This document shows, piece after piece, positions 10,903 to 19,457 of a DNA stretch of 64,000 nucleotides (position 1 is its first letter; each line of letters begins with the position of its first letter). The notes beneath the pieces were generated by a model that saw nothing but the letters and a program-made list of their open reading frames with translations, had not been told where the DNA came from and did not search any database. The position numbers and the translations under genes were made by a program. The stretch is from Enoplosus armatus (Eukaryota; Chordata; Actinopteri; Centrarchiformes; Enoplosidae): positions 11,246,333 through 11,310,332 of the forward strand of contig NC_092189.1 of the NCBI RefSeq assembly GCF_043641665.1. Reading direction: 5' to 3'.

Positions 10903-13793
10903 GGAAACACTACCTCATCCATCATCCAGAATGAGAGATACTGGGAAGATCTGCAGCCAAATGGTACTAAATTCCCTCAGTGTTGCTTTATGGGATTATG
11001 AATTAGCAGTTTGAATGGGCCATCTGCCTCACAGTCATTAAGACACACATATGCCTGTACATGAATGGGACATTTACTCACACACACGCACACAAATGAC
11101 AACCCACCAGTTACAATCCTATTGATATCGCACTCTTTGGAGTGCTGTTACAGTTTTTATCACACATTCACACATGGATCCTGTTCCAGTGCCAAATAAG
11201 GCCCAGGGTCACTTGTTTGTCATTTGAGTGTGTGTATCCGTCTCAGTCTATTTGAGTTTTATTAAGTGTGCCACATGTTGGCAAGGAGAGGCACTGTTTG
11301 TGATTCATTATTTAACACCTGAACCCAGCTTGTCCAATTCAGAATATCAGAGGAGACGTGGAAAACCTGCAATGCATTTTCATGAAGGACAGGCTGTGGC
11401 TATATGCATTGTTGTATGCTACAAAAAGTATCCGTGTTAATTTAGAATGTGCAGCTTGTGTGTTTTCATTCAAATCTTTCGATGGATCAAGTGACGCACG
11501 ATCAAACAGCTGAAAGAAGAGTAAATATTGGATTTACATTCACCATTCTTCTCCACGCTGTGTCCGCTCAATGTGTAAATCAGCAAATGTTAGCTGACAT
11601 GTGAGGTGATAATATGTCAGTGTCGTGAATCTAGCTTGTGTCCGCTGCCCCCAAGTGGCCAAAGAAATCTGTTAATGCAGGTTTTAATAATTTCCCTTCT
11701 GTGTGTGTTTGTATGTGTTTGTACGTCAGCCATGCAGAGAAAGCCTGTGGTCACAGAGGTCCAGACGCCCACAGACACCTGGAGTGGCCTTGGCTTCTCC
11801 AAGTCCATGCCAGCCGAGGCCGTCAAAGAGCTCCGCAACATCAGCCGACGCAGCTACAAACCCTACCTGAGCACCATAAATAGCCAGCAGCAGGTACAAA
11901 TGAGCATCATGCTCACTTAATGTCTATTTTAGCAAACTGAAATAAAATAGACTTTTTAGCTTGATACACTTTTGCTGAACTTGCTTAATTCTTCAGAGCT
12001 GCCAAAGCCGTTTGGTGTTGCAGTGTGGTGAAACAAGCACCCCTATTGTGGCCCACCAACAGTCTCATTTATTGGTATGCCCGCTAACAGTTTAAAGCAT
12101 TTATCTCACTGTGTGGTAAGCACTGCCAATTTGTATGCTCAATTACCCAGGGTCTGATACTATCGCCTCAGTCAACACAGCCGCTCAGCAACCTGTTTAC
12201 CTGAGTTGTTTCAGCTCATCTCCCTGGCTTTTTAAAAGCCTCCTGAACGGCCGCTCTCTGACTGCTCAGTAGCCACTGATGGAGGAGCAGACTCACTTAG
12301 GTTAATAAGAGCAAGAGGCATTCCTCAGACACGTTCAATTTTCTTCTGAGACCCAGGCAGCTGGGAGGAAGCCTTTGCTTTGCCCACCGCATTGATAATT
12401 TCCAGTGAGAGAGTGCTTGTATCACAGGTCAGCCAACAGGGGCAGATGTTTAGAAACATGATTAATCGCCTCTCTTTTTAAATCTTTGGATCTCTGGATA
12501 TCACTTGTAGTCGTTTTTCTCATTACCTCTGCTGCTGACAAAGAGAAGAGAGATGAAAGAAGGGGGTAGTGACAGAAGTACAAGAAGCTGCTGTGAAATG
12601 TTCGCAGATGAAAGAGGCGGCGGTTAATGTTTAATGCCGTCACAATTTCTCTCTGTCTCCTTCCACTGTAGTCATGGGCTGCTCAGACGGGGAAGGTGTG
12701 CAACGGGAGCAACTCTGAGAACTGGAGGGACAGACGTGGATCTACATCTTCATCAATGCCTGTCGCTTCCTCCTCCTCCTCCTCCTCCTCTGTCTCCTCT
12801 TCCTCCTCCTCCCCCTCCTCACCCCCGTCTACTTTCTCCTCATCCACCTCCTCCTTCCCTGCATTTGCATCTTCAATGAATAGAAGCAGAAGTGACAAAC
12901 CCTGTAAGTCTTCTCACCTGCAGGTGTTTTAAGCTTGACAAAACACAGTGGGTCACTTTTAACCTTTTCCTCTGAACTTTGACCGTTGATGTCTAGCGGA
13001 GAGCTTCCCGAGCAGCAGCAGCTACTTTGAAGGTGTGTGCTCATCGAGGAGGGCGTCAACCTGCAGTCAGCGGAGCCCCTCCCCCCAAATGACAGATGAC
13101 CTGCCTGAGCTGCTCAGCCAACTCGGCCTAATCAAATACATCGATGTGTTTGAACAACAAGAGGTAAACATATAGAGGCTTACACTTTTTTCTGAGTACA
13201 AACATTTTAAAAAACTGTTATCAGTGTGAAAATAAACTTTCATCATCACTCACATACACACGCAACACACACAACAAGTTGGGTTGGCTGCGTGGGAGAA
13301 CTTGCTGCAGAGCCCGAAAACACACAGATACACACAAACAAACAAACAAACAAGCACACACACTCTTGTCACCCAGTCTAAAGCGTTATGCATTATGAAT
13401 GTATCATGAATGAGAATCATGATGCAACTGCTATCCGTACTCATCCAGATTGACTACCAGACATTCCTCACTCTGTCTGAAGAAGATCTGAAGGAAGTGG
13501 GCGTCTCCACCTTTGGAGCCAGACGCAAGATGTTACTGGCAATCTCAGGTGAGAATCTGATGTCTTAGCTTGGACTCAGATCTGCTTCTCCATCTGTTAA
13601 CATGGTGGGTGGTGCCTGCCTCCTCTTGTGAAAATTATCACATTATTTATCTTCCTCTCCAGACCTGAACAAGAGCAAGAGGAGGCTCTCAGATACACCT
13701 GCTGTAAAACCTGGCTACCTGGAAGGCGGTGCAAGTGGTCGACTGCCACGAATCATGGATCTAGAAGTTGCTGCTCAGAGTAATCGCTGGTGA
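3574..13793 (+). CDS. bicc2: Bicaudal-C family RNA-binding protein, 19 coding exons (bicc2-like)
   Basis: The spliced frame is 2739 nt (912 aa plus stop) and every donor/acceptor pair keeps phase. Bicaudal-C proteins bind target mRNA 3'UTRs through KH domains and polymerise through a SAM domain into cytoplasmic granules that repress or localise mRNAs. Order seen: acidic N-terminus (1-75), conserved EERFRIDRKKLE motif, a KH-like block (~108-154), KH with GKGG at 175-178, KH-like (228-303), KH with GQNG at 335-338, KH-like (386-460), a TPTDTWSGLGFSKSMPAE block encoded by exon 15, a poly-serine stretch (exon 16), SAM (~814-876), and a C-terminal NRW like the GRW of BICC1. Human BICC1 is 974 aa (family knowledge), so the linker is shorter here. 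Exon 7 and the second GxxG KH are much more divergent than expected for a vertebrate BICC1 orthologue, so I infer bicc2. The family call is firm; the paralogue is less so. The start ATG at 3574 has G at -3 and +4. Confidence 0.9.
3842..5014 (+). other. bicc2 intron 1
   Basis: 1.17-kb intron, gtgagt to ttcag. No repeat of known type, no coding content and no RNA gene seen. Confidence 0.7.
5015..5061 (+). CDS. bicc2: bicc2 coding exon 2
   Basis: A 47-nt exon between ttcag and gtaagt. It encodes APKHGDGETGEEFFER, matching the GEDFFQK segment of BICC1. Phase 1 in, phase 0 out. It is too short to show as an open frame of its own. Confidence 0.85.
5427..5496 (+). CDS. bicc2: bicc2 coding exon 3 (KH-like, first part)
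   Basis: It encodes VMRETDTQVKWPSKLKIGAK and the following SKK, nearly identical to the WPSKLKIGAKSKK signature of Bicaudal-C. It starts the first KH-like domain. The acceptor is UG-rich (ttgtgtgtgcttccacag). Confidence 0.9.
5652..5731 (+). CDS. bicc2: bicc2 coding exon 4 (KH-like, second part)
   Basis: It encodes DPHVKVEGKRANVLKAKKKI and then LEVLETR, completing the first KH-like fold. Compare DPHIKVSGK of BICC1. Phase 1 in, phase 0 out. Confidence 0.9.
5897..6058 (+). CDS. bicc2: bicc2 coding exon 5 (KH domain, GKGG)
   Basis: 54 codons holding the core of the first canonical KH domain, with HSHVIGKGGGNIKKVME and HIHFPDSNR. The GKGG loop (residues 175-178) keeps its basic residue, so RNA binding by this domain looks intact. 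Confidence 0.95.
6170..6223 (+). CDS. bicc2: bicc2 coding exon 6 (end of KH)
   Basis: 18 codons, VSIAGPIEGVEEARRRIR. This is the last strand and C-terminal helix of the KH domain begun in exon 5. Phase 0 on both sides. Confidence 0.9.
6483..6698 (+). CDS. bicc2: bicc2 coding exon 7 (KH-like domain)
   Basis: 72 codons, residues 228-299. Family landmarks are LTFDLPIS, SPLIQQVVQTLGVSVSF and the final AAVK, but the middle is poorly conserved and cysteine-rich (CESCCTVWG). This divergence argues for the bicc2 paralogue rather than bicc1. Confidence 0.88.
6825..7076 (+). CDS. bicc2: bicc2 coding exon 8 (second GxxG KH domain)
   Basis: 84 codons, residues 300-383. SSQLDVTSQQHLFLLGQNGA aligns with the BICC1 domain that has GRNG. 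Both glycines are kept, but the basic residue in the loop and those just after it are replaced by neutral ones. The exon ends with GVCLARQQLM as in the family. Confidence 0.92.
7185..7316 (+). CDS. bicc2: bicc2 coding exon 9 (KH-like domain)
   Basis: 44 codons beginning DCLPVCLMFDMREDGE and ending VFISVKPKVKQTSK, a clear match to the CLPLVLMFDMKEE...VFISIKPKPKQ stretch of BICC1. The acceptor tract is UG-rich. Confidence 0.92.
7618..7807 (+). CDS. bicc2: bicc2 coding exon 10
   Basis: 63 codons plus one base. SVVVKGLERNISCLYEARRL closes the last KH-like domain. The exon then runs into the linker, including a conserved-looking TNYWLNMLLQQL helix. The donor g|gtgagc was chosen because it keeps phase with the SPPPGLTP exon. 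Confidence 0.88.
7890..7977. mobile_element. Short internally deleted copy of the 1989-2905 element
   Basis: In bicc2 intron 10. It begins with tactcaagtactgtactt-like sequence and ends aaatatctgagtac...caccactg, the same terminal sequences as the larger hAT-type element. Only ~90 bp remain. Confidence 0.6.
7978..8529 (+). other. Rest of bicc2 intron 10
   Basis: AT-rich sequence with no coding similarity or recognised repeat beyond the adjacent MITE remnant. Confidence 0.6.
8530..8651 (+). CDS. bicc2: bicc2 coding exon 11 (linker)
   Basis: Proline-rich linker with KPRPSPPPGLTPPADEG, sharing SPPPGLTP with BICC1. Acceptor gatcag, donor gtttgt. Phase 1 in, phase 0 out. Confidence 0.8.
8759..8964 (+). 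CDS. bicc2: bicc2 coding exon 12 (linker)
   Basis: Residues 532-600: acidic/serine-rich, then RRGSLQGPEITKVFVQGRRH. It includes possible basophilic-kinase sites such as RRGS and RRHS. It is placed by its open frame, acceptor ttcag, donor gtgagc and phase; it has little sequence similarity to BICC1. Confidence 0.75.
9124..9175 (+). repeat. (CA)n microsatellite in bicc2 intron 12
   Basis: About 25 CA units with a single CAGA interruption. The same intron carries a (TG)n run at 9484-9518, so the two could pair in the pre-mRNA. Confidence 0.9.
9484..9518 (+). repeat. (TG)n microsatellite before bicc2 exon 13
   Basis: About 17 TG units ending 28 nt before the exon 13 acceptor at 9545-9546. It occupies the place where a pyrimidine tract would normally lie. 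Confidence 0.9.
9547..9652 (+). CDS. bicc2: bicc2 coding exon 13 (linker)
   Basis: 35 codons, LLNAELEGGRSERRNSLRRD onward. The acceptor atgtgccag lies just after a (TG)n tract with almost no pyrimidine run. It is supported by phase (2 in, 0 out) and a good donor (gtgagt). Conservation is weak. Confidence 0.7.
10186..10225 (+). CDS. bicc2: bicc2 coding exon 14 (40-nt exon)
   Basis: It encodes DYDYEKKKLQATR, matching the family segment DYEQKKLLATK. Acceptor tttgtag, donor gttagt. Phase 0 in, 1 out. Confidence 0.85.
10226..11516 (+). other. Most of bicc2 intron 14
   Basis: Non-coding sequence with a (CA)n run at 10875-10902 and scattered CA-rich stretches. No gene seen. Confidence 0.6.
11517..11690. 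repeat. Truncated interspersed repeat next to bicc2 exon 15
   Basis: It shares segments in the same order with the longer copy at 15577-16135: 'agtaaatattggatttacattcacc', 'tgtccgct', 'gtgataatatgt' and 'cccccaagtggccaaa'. It ends about 40 nt before the exon 15 acceptor. Confidence 0.65.
11730..11893 (+). CDS. bicc2: bicc2 coding exon 15 (conserved linker block)
   Basis: It encodes AMQRKPVVTEVQTPTDTWSG and LGFSKSMPAEAVKELR, the most conserved block outside the KH and SAM domains in Bicaudal-C proteins. An interspersed repeat ends about 40 nt before the acceptor. Confidence 0.92.
11894..12671 (+). other. bicc2 intron 15
   Basis: 778-nt intron, gtacaa to ctgtag. No repeat or coding content recognised. 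Confidence 0.6.
12672..12903 (+). CDS. bicc2: bicc2 coding exon 16 (poly-serine)
   Basis: It starts SWAAQTGKVCNGSNSENWRD; SDNWRD also occurs in BICC1. A TCC-repeat-derived serine run with a few Pro and Val interruptions follows, and the exon ends SRSDKP. The frame stays open with correct splice sites. The long acidic and proline frames on the other strand and frames here are shadows of the repeat. Confidence 0.85.
12765..12855 (+). repeat. TCC/CTC trinucleotide repeat inside coding exon 16
   Basis: An imperfect (TCC)n tract encoding the serine run of bicc2, with CCC, GTC and TCA interruptions. It is a likely site of length polymorphism in multiples of three. Confidence 0.85.
12997..13163 (+). 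CDS. bicc2: bicc2 coding exon 17 (start of SAM)
   Basis: A Ser-rich segment, then DDLPELLSQLGLIKYIDVFE and QQE: helices 1-2 of the SAM domain, close to DLPELFSKLGLGKYTDVFQ of BICC1. Phase 1 in, 0 out. Confidence 0.95.
13449..13548 (+). CDS. bicc2: bicc2 coding exon 18 (SAM core)
   Basis: It encodes IDYQTFLTLSEEDLKEVGVS and TFGARRKMLLAIS. The DLKE and GARRK stretches, which form the polymer interfaces in BICC1 SAM, are kept. Head-to-tail polymerisation is therefore probably retained. Confidence 0.95.
13663..13793 (+). CDS. bicc2: bicc2 coding exon 19 and stop
   Basis: It ends the SAM helix (DLNKSKRRLSD), then YLEGGASGRLPR, conserved in BICC1 as FLEGGASGRLPR. It finishes NRW and TGA at 13791-13793. 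The C-terminal Trp matches the GRW end of BICC1. Confidence 0.93.
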
Positions 13794-14219
13794 GTTGAGA
13801 CGCCAACCAGCTCTGAGCTCCATCTGACCGACGTGGAGCCTCTCAGCCTCTAAGAAAGTATTCGATGATGCTGTTGCCAGAGCAGAGGTCTAATCTGCTT
13901 GTTATTTTCCATAAATGGGTAAGCATGAAGCTGCCCTGAAGAGCAGCAAACATTATGTAAGCATTTGAATCCAGTGCCTTTAATCTACAGCCATACCCCA
14001 AAGCTTTTTATACAAAATCAAGACAAGGAAGTCTTCCCTTCCAAACCTCTGATCCTACAAGAAACACAAATGAACATGGGACCATGTTGATCCTTTGTGG
14101 TGTATTCTATCACCATAAAGTGCCTGTCTTATACAAACTGTCACTCTTACGCTTTGACCACGTGTTTAAGTCCATGTTAACCACTACGTTTATGCAAATT
14201 GTAAATAGATATTTACAAA

Positions 14220-14258
14220 AATAAATGACATTGTACTATGATAGTGATGATCAATAAA
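14220..14258 (+). terminator. bicc2: bicc2 polyadenylation signals
   Basis: Two AATAAA hexamers at 14220-14225 and 14253-14258, about 430-460 nt after the bicc2 stop. They imply a 3'UTR of roughly 13794-14275. The sequence after them changes to an interspersed repeat, which suits a gene end. Confidence 0.6.
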
Positions 14259-14282
14259 ATGTTGCCGTCACAGTTTAATTTT

Positions 14283-14447
14283 GGGGCTTTTCATGCTTTT
14301 ATTAGAGAGTTGACTGGGAATGAGGGGGGAGAGAGCGAGAGAGAGAAATGGTGAATGACATGCAAAAAGACCCACAGCCAAACTCACACCAGGGGCATTG
14401 CAATTATATGGTCAGTGCCTTAAACCCCTAAGCTACCAGGGCATTCC
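14283..14447. repeat. Interspersed repeat with SINE-like tail
   Basis: It has 'ccaggggcattgcaattatatggtcagtgccttaaacccctaagctaccagggc', a degenerate form of a common fish repeat tail that resembles tRNA-derived sequence. The boundaries are approximate. A related but more decayed segment appears near 32160-32230. Confidence 0.45.
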
Positions 14448-15208
14448 TCAGAGCAGTATTTTTCATTCAAAACCTCATGTAACCAGCTGCAGTGTGAACT
14501 GGTCCTCCACATAAAGCCAGGGTCAGACCACCAGAGGGCACTGGTGTCACACTGTGTTTAGAAATTCAAGTCACATTTATGTTACATGAAAAATAATGGA
14601 TTTGTTTTAAGAAGAAACACAGTGACAACAGCATCAGAGCCCCTGGAGGACAAGGCAGTGTTGCCTTTGAAATATACAGTAGCAACAATCAGATAAGGAT
14701 AAAAAAATGAATTAGAAAACCCAAATAGGTAAATACATTTATTGGTGTGAGTGTGATGTGACACTCCTTTTAATGTAGTTCGGTCTCGCCTGACTGCTCA
14801 CCTGAAAGTTCCAATTTAATTTATCACTGTTGCCAGGAGTGAAGCCACTGGAACCGCTTATGAGTTGTTTCTTGTTTAATTTATTTAGCGGAGGGTTACA
14901 CCCAGCAATTTAGTGCCATCAGAGGGACCTCACTGGTGGGGTATTAAACGAGAATGGTATAATCTCTCTCTAAATTTGCAAATTTGGAATAGCGTTGTTG
15001 GTTACCACATCGAAGCAAATGATCCAAGAAGCCTCCACCGGGGGGCATGAGGGGGTCTGATACGTTCAGACGCTCCACAAGCTGGCTGGTGCAGTGGCAG
15101 CCAAGCATGAAAGAGTGTGTGAGTGGAAGTGGTGGGCTGTGACAGATTAGGGAGAGATGATCCCTGCTTATTACAATGTCTCTGCCAATTACATAGGCAG
15201 GCTTTAGA

Positions 15209-15393
15209 CCAGTGATCCTCAAATCTGGTCCTTGGGCTCTGGAGCACTGCTGGATTTTTATTCTGTCAGGCAGTTAATTGCACTCCCCCGTGGTTGCGGG
15301 TCTAAATTGGTCCTTGGTCACGCAGCTAGGACGAAAACTACCTGGAAGAACCAGCAGCACTCTGGACCCTCAAGACTTTGGAGAGCCACTTGG
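15209..15393. mobile_element. MITE with ~40-bp inverted termini
   Basis: The left arm has ccagtgatcctcaaatctgg and ggctctggagcactgctgg. The right arm has ccagcagcactctggaccct and ctttggagagccacttgg. They are imperfect reverse complements, so this is a non-autonomous DNA element. Target duplication is not clear. Confidence 0.7.
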
Positions 15394-15576
15394 ACTTTTC
15401 ACCTGCTGAAGTGGCAATCGTGGCACATGGCTGACAGTTACAGTGAAGCTGTGAGTGGACTCCATTTAGAGCCTGGTCTTTTTTATTGAAGTGGTCTAAA
15501 CTTCTCAGTATTAAGATGCAGTTCAAGTTAAAGCTTTATATTATGGGAGATGGATTTGAGTGAGTGAAGATTTCAT

Positions 15577-16135
15577 TTTAAAGCTGCTATAATCAATATT
15601 GTTTTATTAAAAATGGATCAGATGACTCGTATTGATGAACCCACTGTCACGCCGCAGTTCTCTTCAGCTCTACCGAGTATTTCAGTATCTTTCAGTTCAT
15701 AGTTTTGGTTTTATGGCCCGCAACCTTTTGTTGCTGTTTTGCTTCACTCTCTCCACTCTAGTTTTCAGCCACAGCAGGCAGTTGTTTTTAGCGAAAAAAA
15801 CATACACAGCACCCAACGACAGACAGACAGACAAAATTAGCTGATGAACATAGTGGAACATTTAGCAGCTACAGAACCAGATATTTTCCTCAGAAATTGA
15901 TGGATATCAAAAAGAGATAAAGGGTGGGTGAATATTGGACTTACATTCATCAGGTGGCCAAGCATAATGTTGCTCTGTGTCTGCTGGATGCGAAAATAAG
16001 CAACTGTTATTCATAATGATGATAAAAATCATCTTATCAACTTAAAAGGTGACAATATGTGAATGTTGTTTACAGCTCATTTCTGATGCCTCCAAGTGGC
16101 CAAAAATAATTAGTTCTTGCAGGTCTAAGATTTGG
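15577..16135. repeat. Teleost interspersed repeat, longer copy
   Basis: It begins 'ttaaagctgctataatcaatattgttttatt' and includes 'ttcagccacagcaggcag' and 'gaatattggacttacattcatc'. It ends near 'cctccaagtggccaaaa'. Its second half is repeated at 11517-11690. I recognise it as a repeat common in fish genomes but cannot name its family. Confidence 0.65.
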
Positions 16136-17104
16136 TGATTTGATCAGGGTGGTGTCTGAGGTTTCTGGTTTCCTCACATACTGTTCATCAGTCACGTGAC
16201 TTAAAATCAATATAAATACAGCTATACCAAGTATAGAAAAAAACATTACCATAATCTTTTTTATAATAGGAGTTTCTTTAAAGGCATTCAAAAATGTACA
16301 AAAGAAACATAGATTACCACATGGCTGACCGATGGATACTAATTTAAATGGACTCACACTGTTCTGCACTTTGCTGTGTATTCTCAAAGTTAGATATGGT
16401 TAGATACGGTGGTTAATCAATGATCCAAATAAAAGCTAAAAGACAAACAGGCTTCTAATAGCACACTAATAACTAAGAGCTAACAATAACATCTCACATT
16501 AAATGGCAAACGTCATCAAGCCAATCACCGGTCTCCATGGAGACCCCGGGCCGATGGGAGGAACCACCTGACAGGGAAGCCATATGTGGATAATAAAAAA
16601 GCAGCCAATAAGAAATGAAACAGAAGAACGGAGTGCCCTGAGGCTAAAACACAGCCACGCATCTCCCTTACTGAGATGAAGATGGAACTCACTCCAGGAG
16701 AGCGAGTGGGAGAGCGGAGGAAATAGAAACAATGTGTGTGTGTGTGTTGAAAGTGAGCACTGGTGTGTAATAGATGTGTCTTGTGGTGGCTACAGTTACA
16801 AGTTAGGAGGAAAAATAAAGTGCCATCAAAACATGAATTCTTTGGGATTTTGATTATTGGAATACATCCAGCTTATTTCTAGCCCCATGATACCTTCCAG
16901 AAATTATGGGTACAACATCTGATTATCCTTTCACTGATCTGCCATCTGTGAGGGTTAGCGGCATGCTACAGGTATCGTGCCTTTTTTTTTTTAGAGATTT
17001 TGTGGAAACAGATGTTGTGGGAACACGTTTTGTTAAAAGAGGTGGAAGAAAGAAAATCTAAAAGAGTACATAGAGCCAAATCAGTGCCTCAAGGTCCCCT
17101 ATCA
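16136..17104. other. Intergenic sequence between the two genes
   Basis: No coding frame or known repeat recognised. It lies between the 3' ends of bicc2 and spock1. Confidence 0.5.
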
Positions 17105-17230
17105 CCACATCACTTAGCTAAGCTTTATGCTAAGCTAGTTGGTCGGTGGAGGTGGCTTCATATTTACCACACAAGCATGACAGTGGTAACAATCTAACTC
17201 TAGGTAGGACAATAAGCATATTTCCCCAAA
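17105..17230. repeat. Partial copy of a 'ttagctaagctttatgctaagct' fish repeat
   Basis: It has 'tatgctaagctagttgg', 'ggcttcatatttaccacac', 'atgacagtgg' and 'aataagcatatttcccc', the 3' half of the repeat seen more fully at 53185-53545. Confidence 0.6.
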
Positions 17231-17941
17231 CGTTTCCCTTAAGGTGTGATAGTCTGGGTTCCCACATAATTTGTTTTTCAAAAAAGAAAGGAAAAAGACA
17301 AAGGAAGACGCCTGAAACATACTTGGCCCATAGTTCCTGCAAGGTAAGCAATATGGTGGATACAGTAAAACAAAAAAGCAGCAGACACTGCATTTGGTTT
17401 CGTCATGTAGCCTGATGACAGAAGAAGACGCTGTACTAGCCACGGTCCCAGAATTGGGTGATTATACAACCTCCACAGCTTCTGGCTTAATTTGATGCAC
17501 ATAGTTAAGCCCATTGTCTATTGGATCTGACAGTGTGTGAACTGCTGAATAGGCAGTTTCGAGCCAGAAGATTTGGTTGTCCTTTTAGCCTCCAATTGTT
17601 GGTACAATGTGTTTTCAAAGTGCTGAGCAGGCTGTTTGAAGCCAGTAGGGTCAGCTGTCCCATTAGCCAGTGATATTACAAAAACACTCATTATGTTTTT
17701 ACGTTCTTTGGGGCTCTGCTCTCTCAAAGGCAAGTGATAAGAGTATTTTCTGCTGCGGCCATTTATGCCTGCTTCTAACAGGGGAGTCTGCTTTCTCAAG
17801 GTTGGAAAAGGTCAGAATTGATGGAAGACTTTGATTGCTCTACTGCAGAGAAATCTAAGCTTCAGAAGAAATAAAAACCACAAAGCATGAGAAACTCACA
17901 TAAATGTGTTTGTGGTTTCACAGTGAGGGAAGAGATGTATT

Positions 17942-17947
17942 TTTATT
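17942..17947 (-). terminator. spock1: Candidate spock1 polyadenylation signal
   Basis: AATAAA on the minus strand (TTTATT on plus), the first such hexamer found after the stop at 19261. It would give a ~1.3-kb 3'UTR. It is unproven; a weaker signal could be used closer in. Confidence 0.35.
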
Positions 17948-19260
17948 CCATCATGATTTGGTGAAATAAGATGAAACGTGAGGCTTGTGCTGAAAATGGT
18001 ACATAAGGAGAACAACAGACACATGGACACAGACCTGTAAGGTTCAAAAGACACCCAAAGTGCCACTTTACTTAAATTTTCAAAGTTACAAATAAAAATT
18101 CACTTAGTTGACATGGTGAAGATTTCAATTTTCAATCACTGAACATATCCAATGTTGGGAGGCAGAACAGAGCCTCTCCTCTGCTCGCCCGACTTCATGT
18201 GTCCTCCCAGCTCAGGAGCAGCTTCTTCCTCTAGTGTCTATGCACAGTCAAACAGCCTCAGCAGCCCTACTGACCAATTAGTAAAAGAATAGCTGGCTGA
18301 TTTGGACTGTAGGCATTGCAGTTCACTTTTCTACACTGCTATCGCTTTGCAATGCAACTTCCTACCTCCTGAGATTGGGAGAAGAACCAAAAAGACACTA
18401 GACAGCATCAACATAGCAACAACGTATTGTAGCAGCCAAATAGGCATCACTTTCTGTTTGAGATGCATAGAGCTAGACCTGGCCAGGTAAATCTCTCTTT
18501 TACAGAAACACGATGAGAAACATGCAACAACAACGACAATACATCATTAATCTCATTGCTTCCTGGGCTTTCTGGGACATTCAAGATCAACGATTAAATA
18601 ATTTACAATCCTCCATGAAATAACAGAGAGAGAGGGAGCATCTCAGAGCCTGGGGAACGTGTTGTGGAAACATCTTTGAACACTGGAAGGAGCCCGACGG
18701 ATGAACACAGAACATGAGAATGAACCGCTGATGGAAGTACAGGGAAGGTAATCCACAATCTGGCCTTCCTGGAGGAAACATATTTACATCCAGTACATCA
18801 GCTAATGTATCTGGGCTCACAGACTGACCAGAGGCTCTGACATGGACATACAGAGAGAAGAGAGAGGGAGAAGGAGATGGAGGGAGTATAAGAGAAAATA
18901 GAGAAGTGGGTCCATGTTGGAAGAGGTTAAAGATCGCAGGTTTGGGGGAAGGAAGAAGCAGAAAGTGGACAACTTGAGCAGAATTCTAACAGGGTCTTGA
19001 CACTTGTTGTTGAAATCTAATAGGCTCTCTGTTTTCTGTCTGAGGAAAGAGCGAAACACTTGAAGAGAAGAGGTTGGGTGAGGTTCACTGAAGAGAGAGG
19101 TATAGATAAGGGACAGGGATTACAAGAGCAAGTTCAGGAGCAAAAAGATGGACTGCTGCCAAAGTAACTGGAGGAGGAGGAGACATTGGAATGGCTTCAG
19201 ATCTGTGCTGAGTTAACGGAGTTTCCTGGTCGGCTGATGGCAGAACAAAATGGAGCGGAG
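17948..19260 (-). other. spock1: Probable spock1 3'UTR
   Basis: Sequence from the stop codon to the candidate polyadenylation signal, without introns or repeats that I recognise. Its extent rests only on that signal. Confidence 0.4.
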
Positions 19261-19457
19261 CTACCAAATGTAGCCGATCTCATCCTCCTTATCATCTTCC
19301 TCGTCCTCGTCGTCCTCGATGGCCCCTCGGGGGTGAATCCGGCCCCGTCTCTTCTTCTGCCGGCTTCGCCCACTCTGTGATGGCTCCTCCTCCTGGTCGT
19401 CAAGGAGAATGACTGCGCCGCCGCTGCCAAAATCGCCCGATGTCTCCTGGTCCTCTT
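19261..19457 (-). CDS. spock1: spock1 last exon (acidic tail, GAG sites)
   Basis: EDQETSGDFGSGGAVILLDD, then a Glu stretch, a basic RSRQKKRRGR cluster and an acidic end EDDEDEEDDKEDEIGYIW before TAG. The SGD and SGG serines match the glycosaminoglycan sites of testican-1. The basic cluster is stronger than in the human protein. Confidence 0.96.

Noticed and set aside
12683..12898. Acidic (Glu-rich) frame on minus and proline-rich frame on plus
   Set aside because: Both are shadows of the TCC repeat that encodes serine in bicc2 exon 16.
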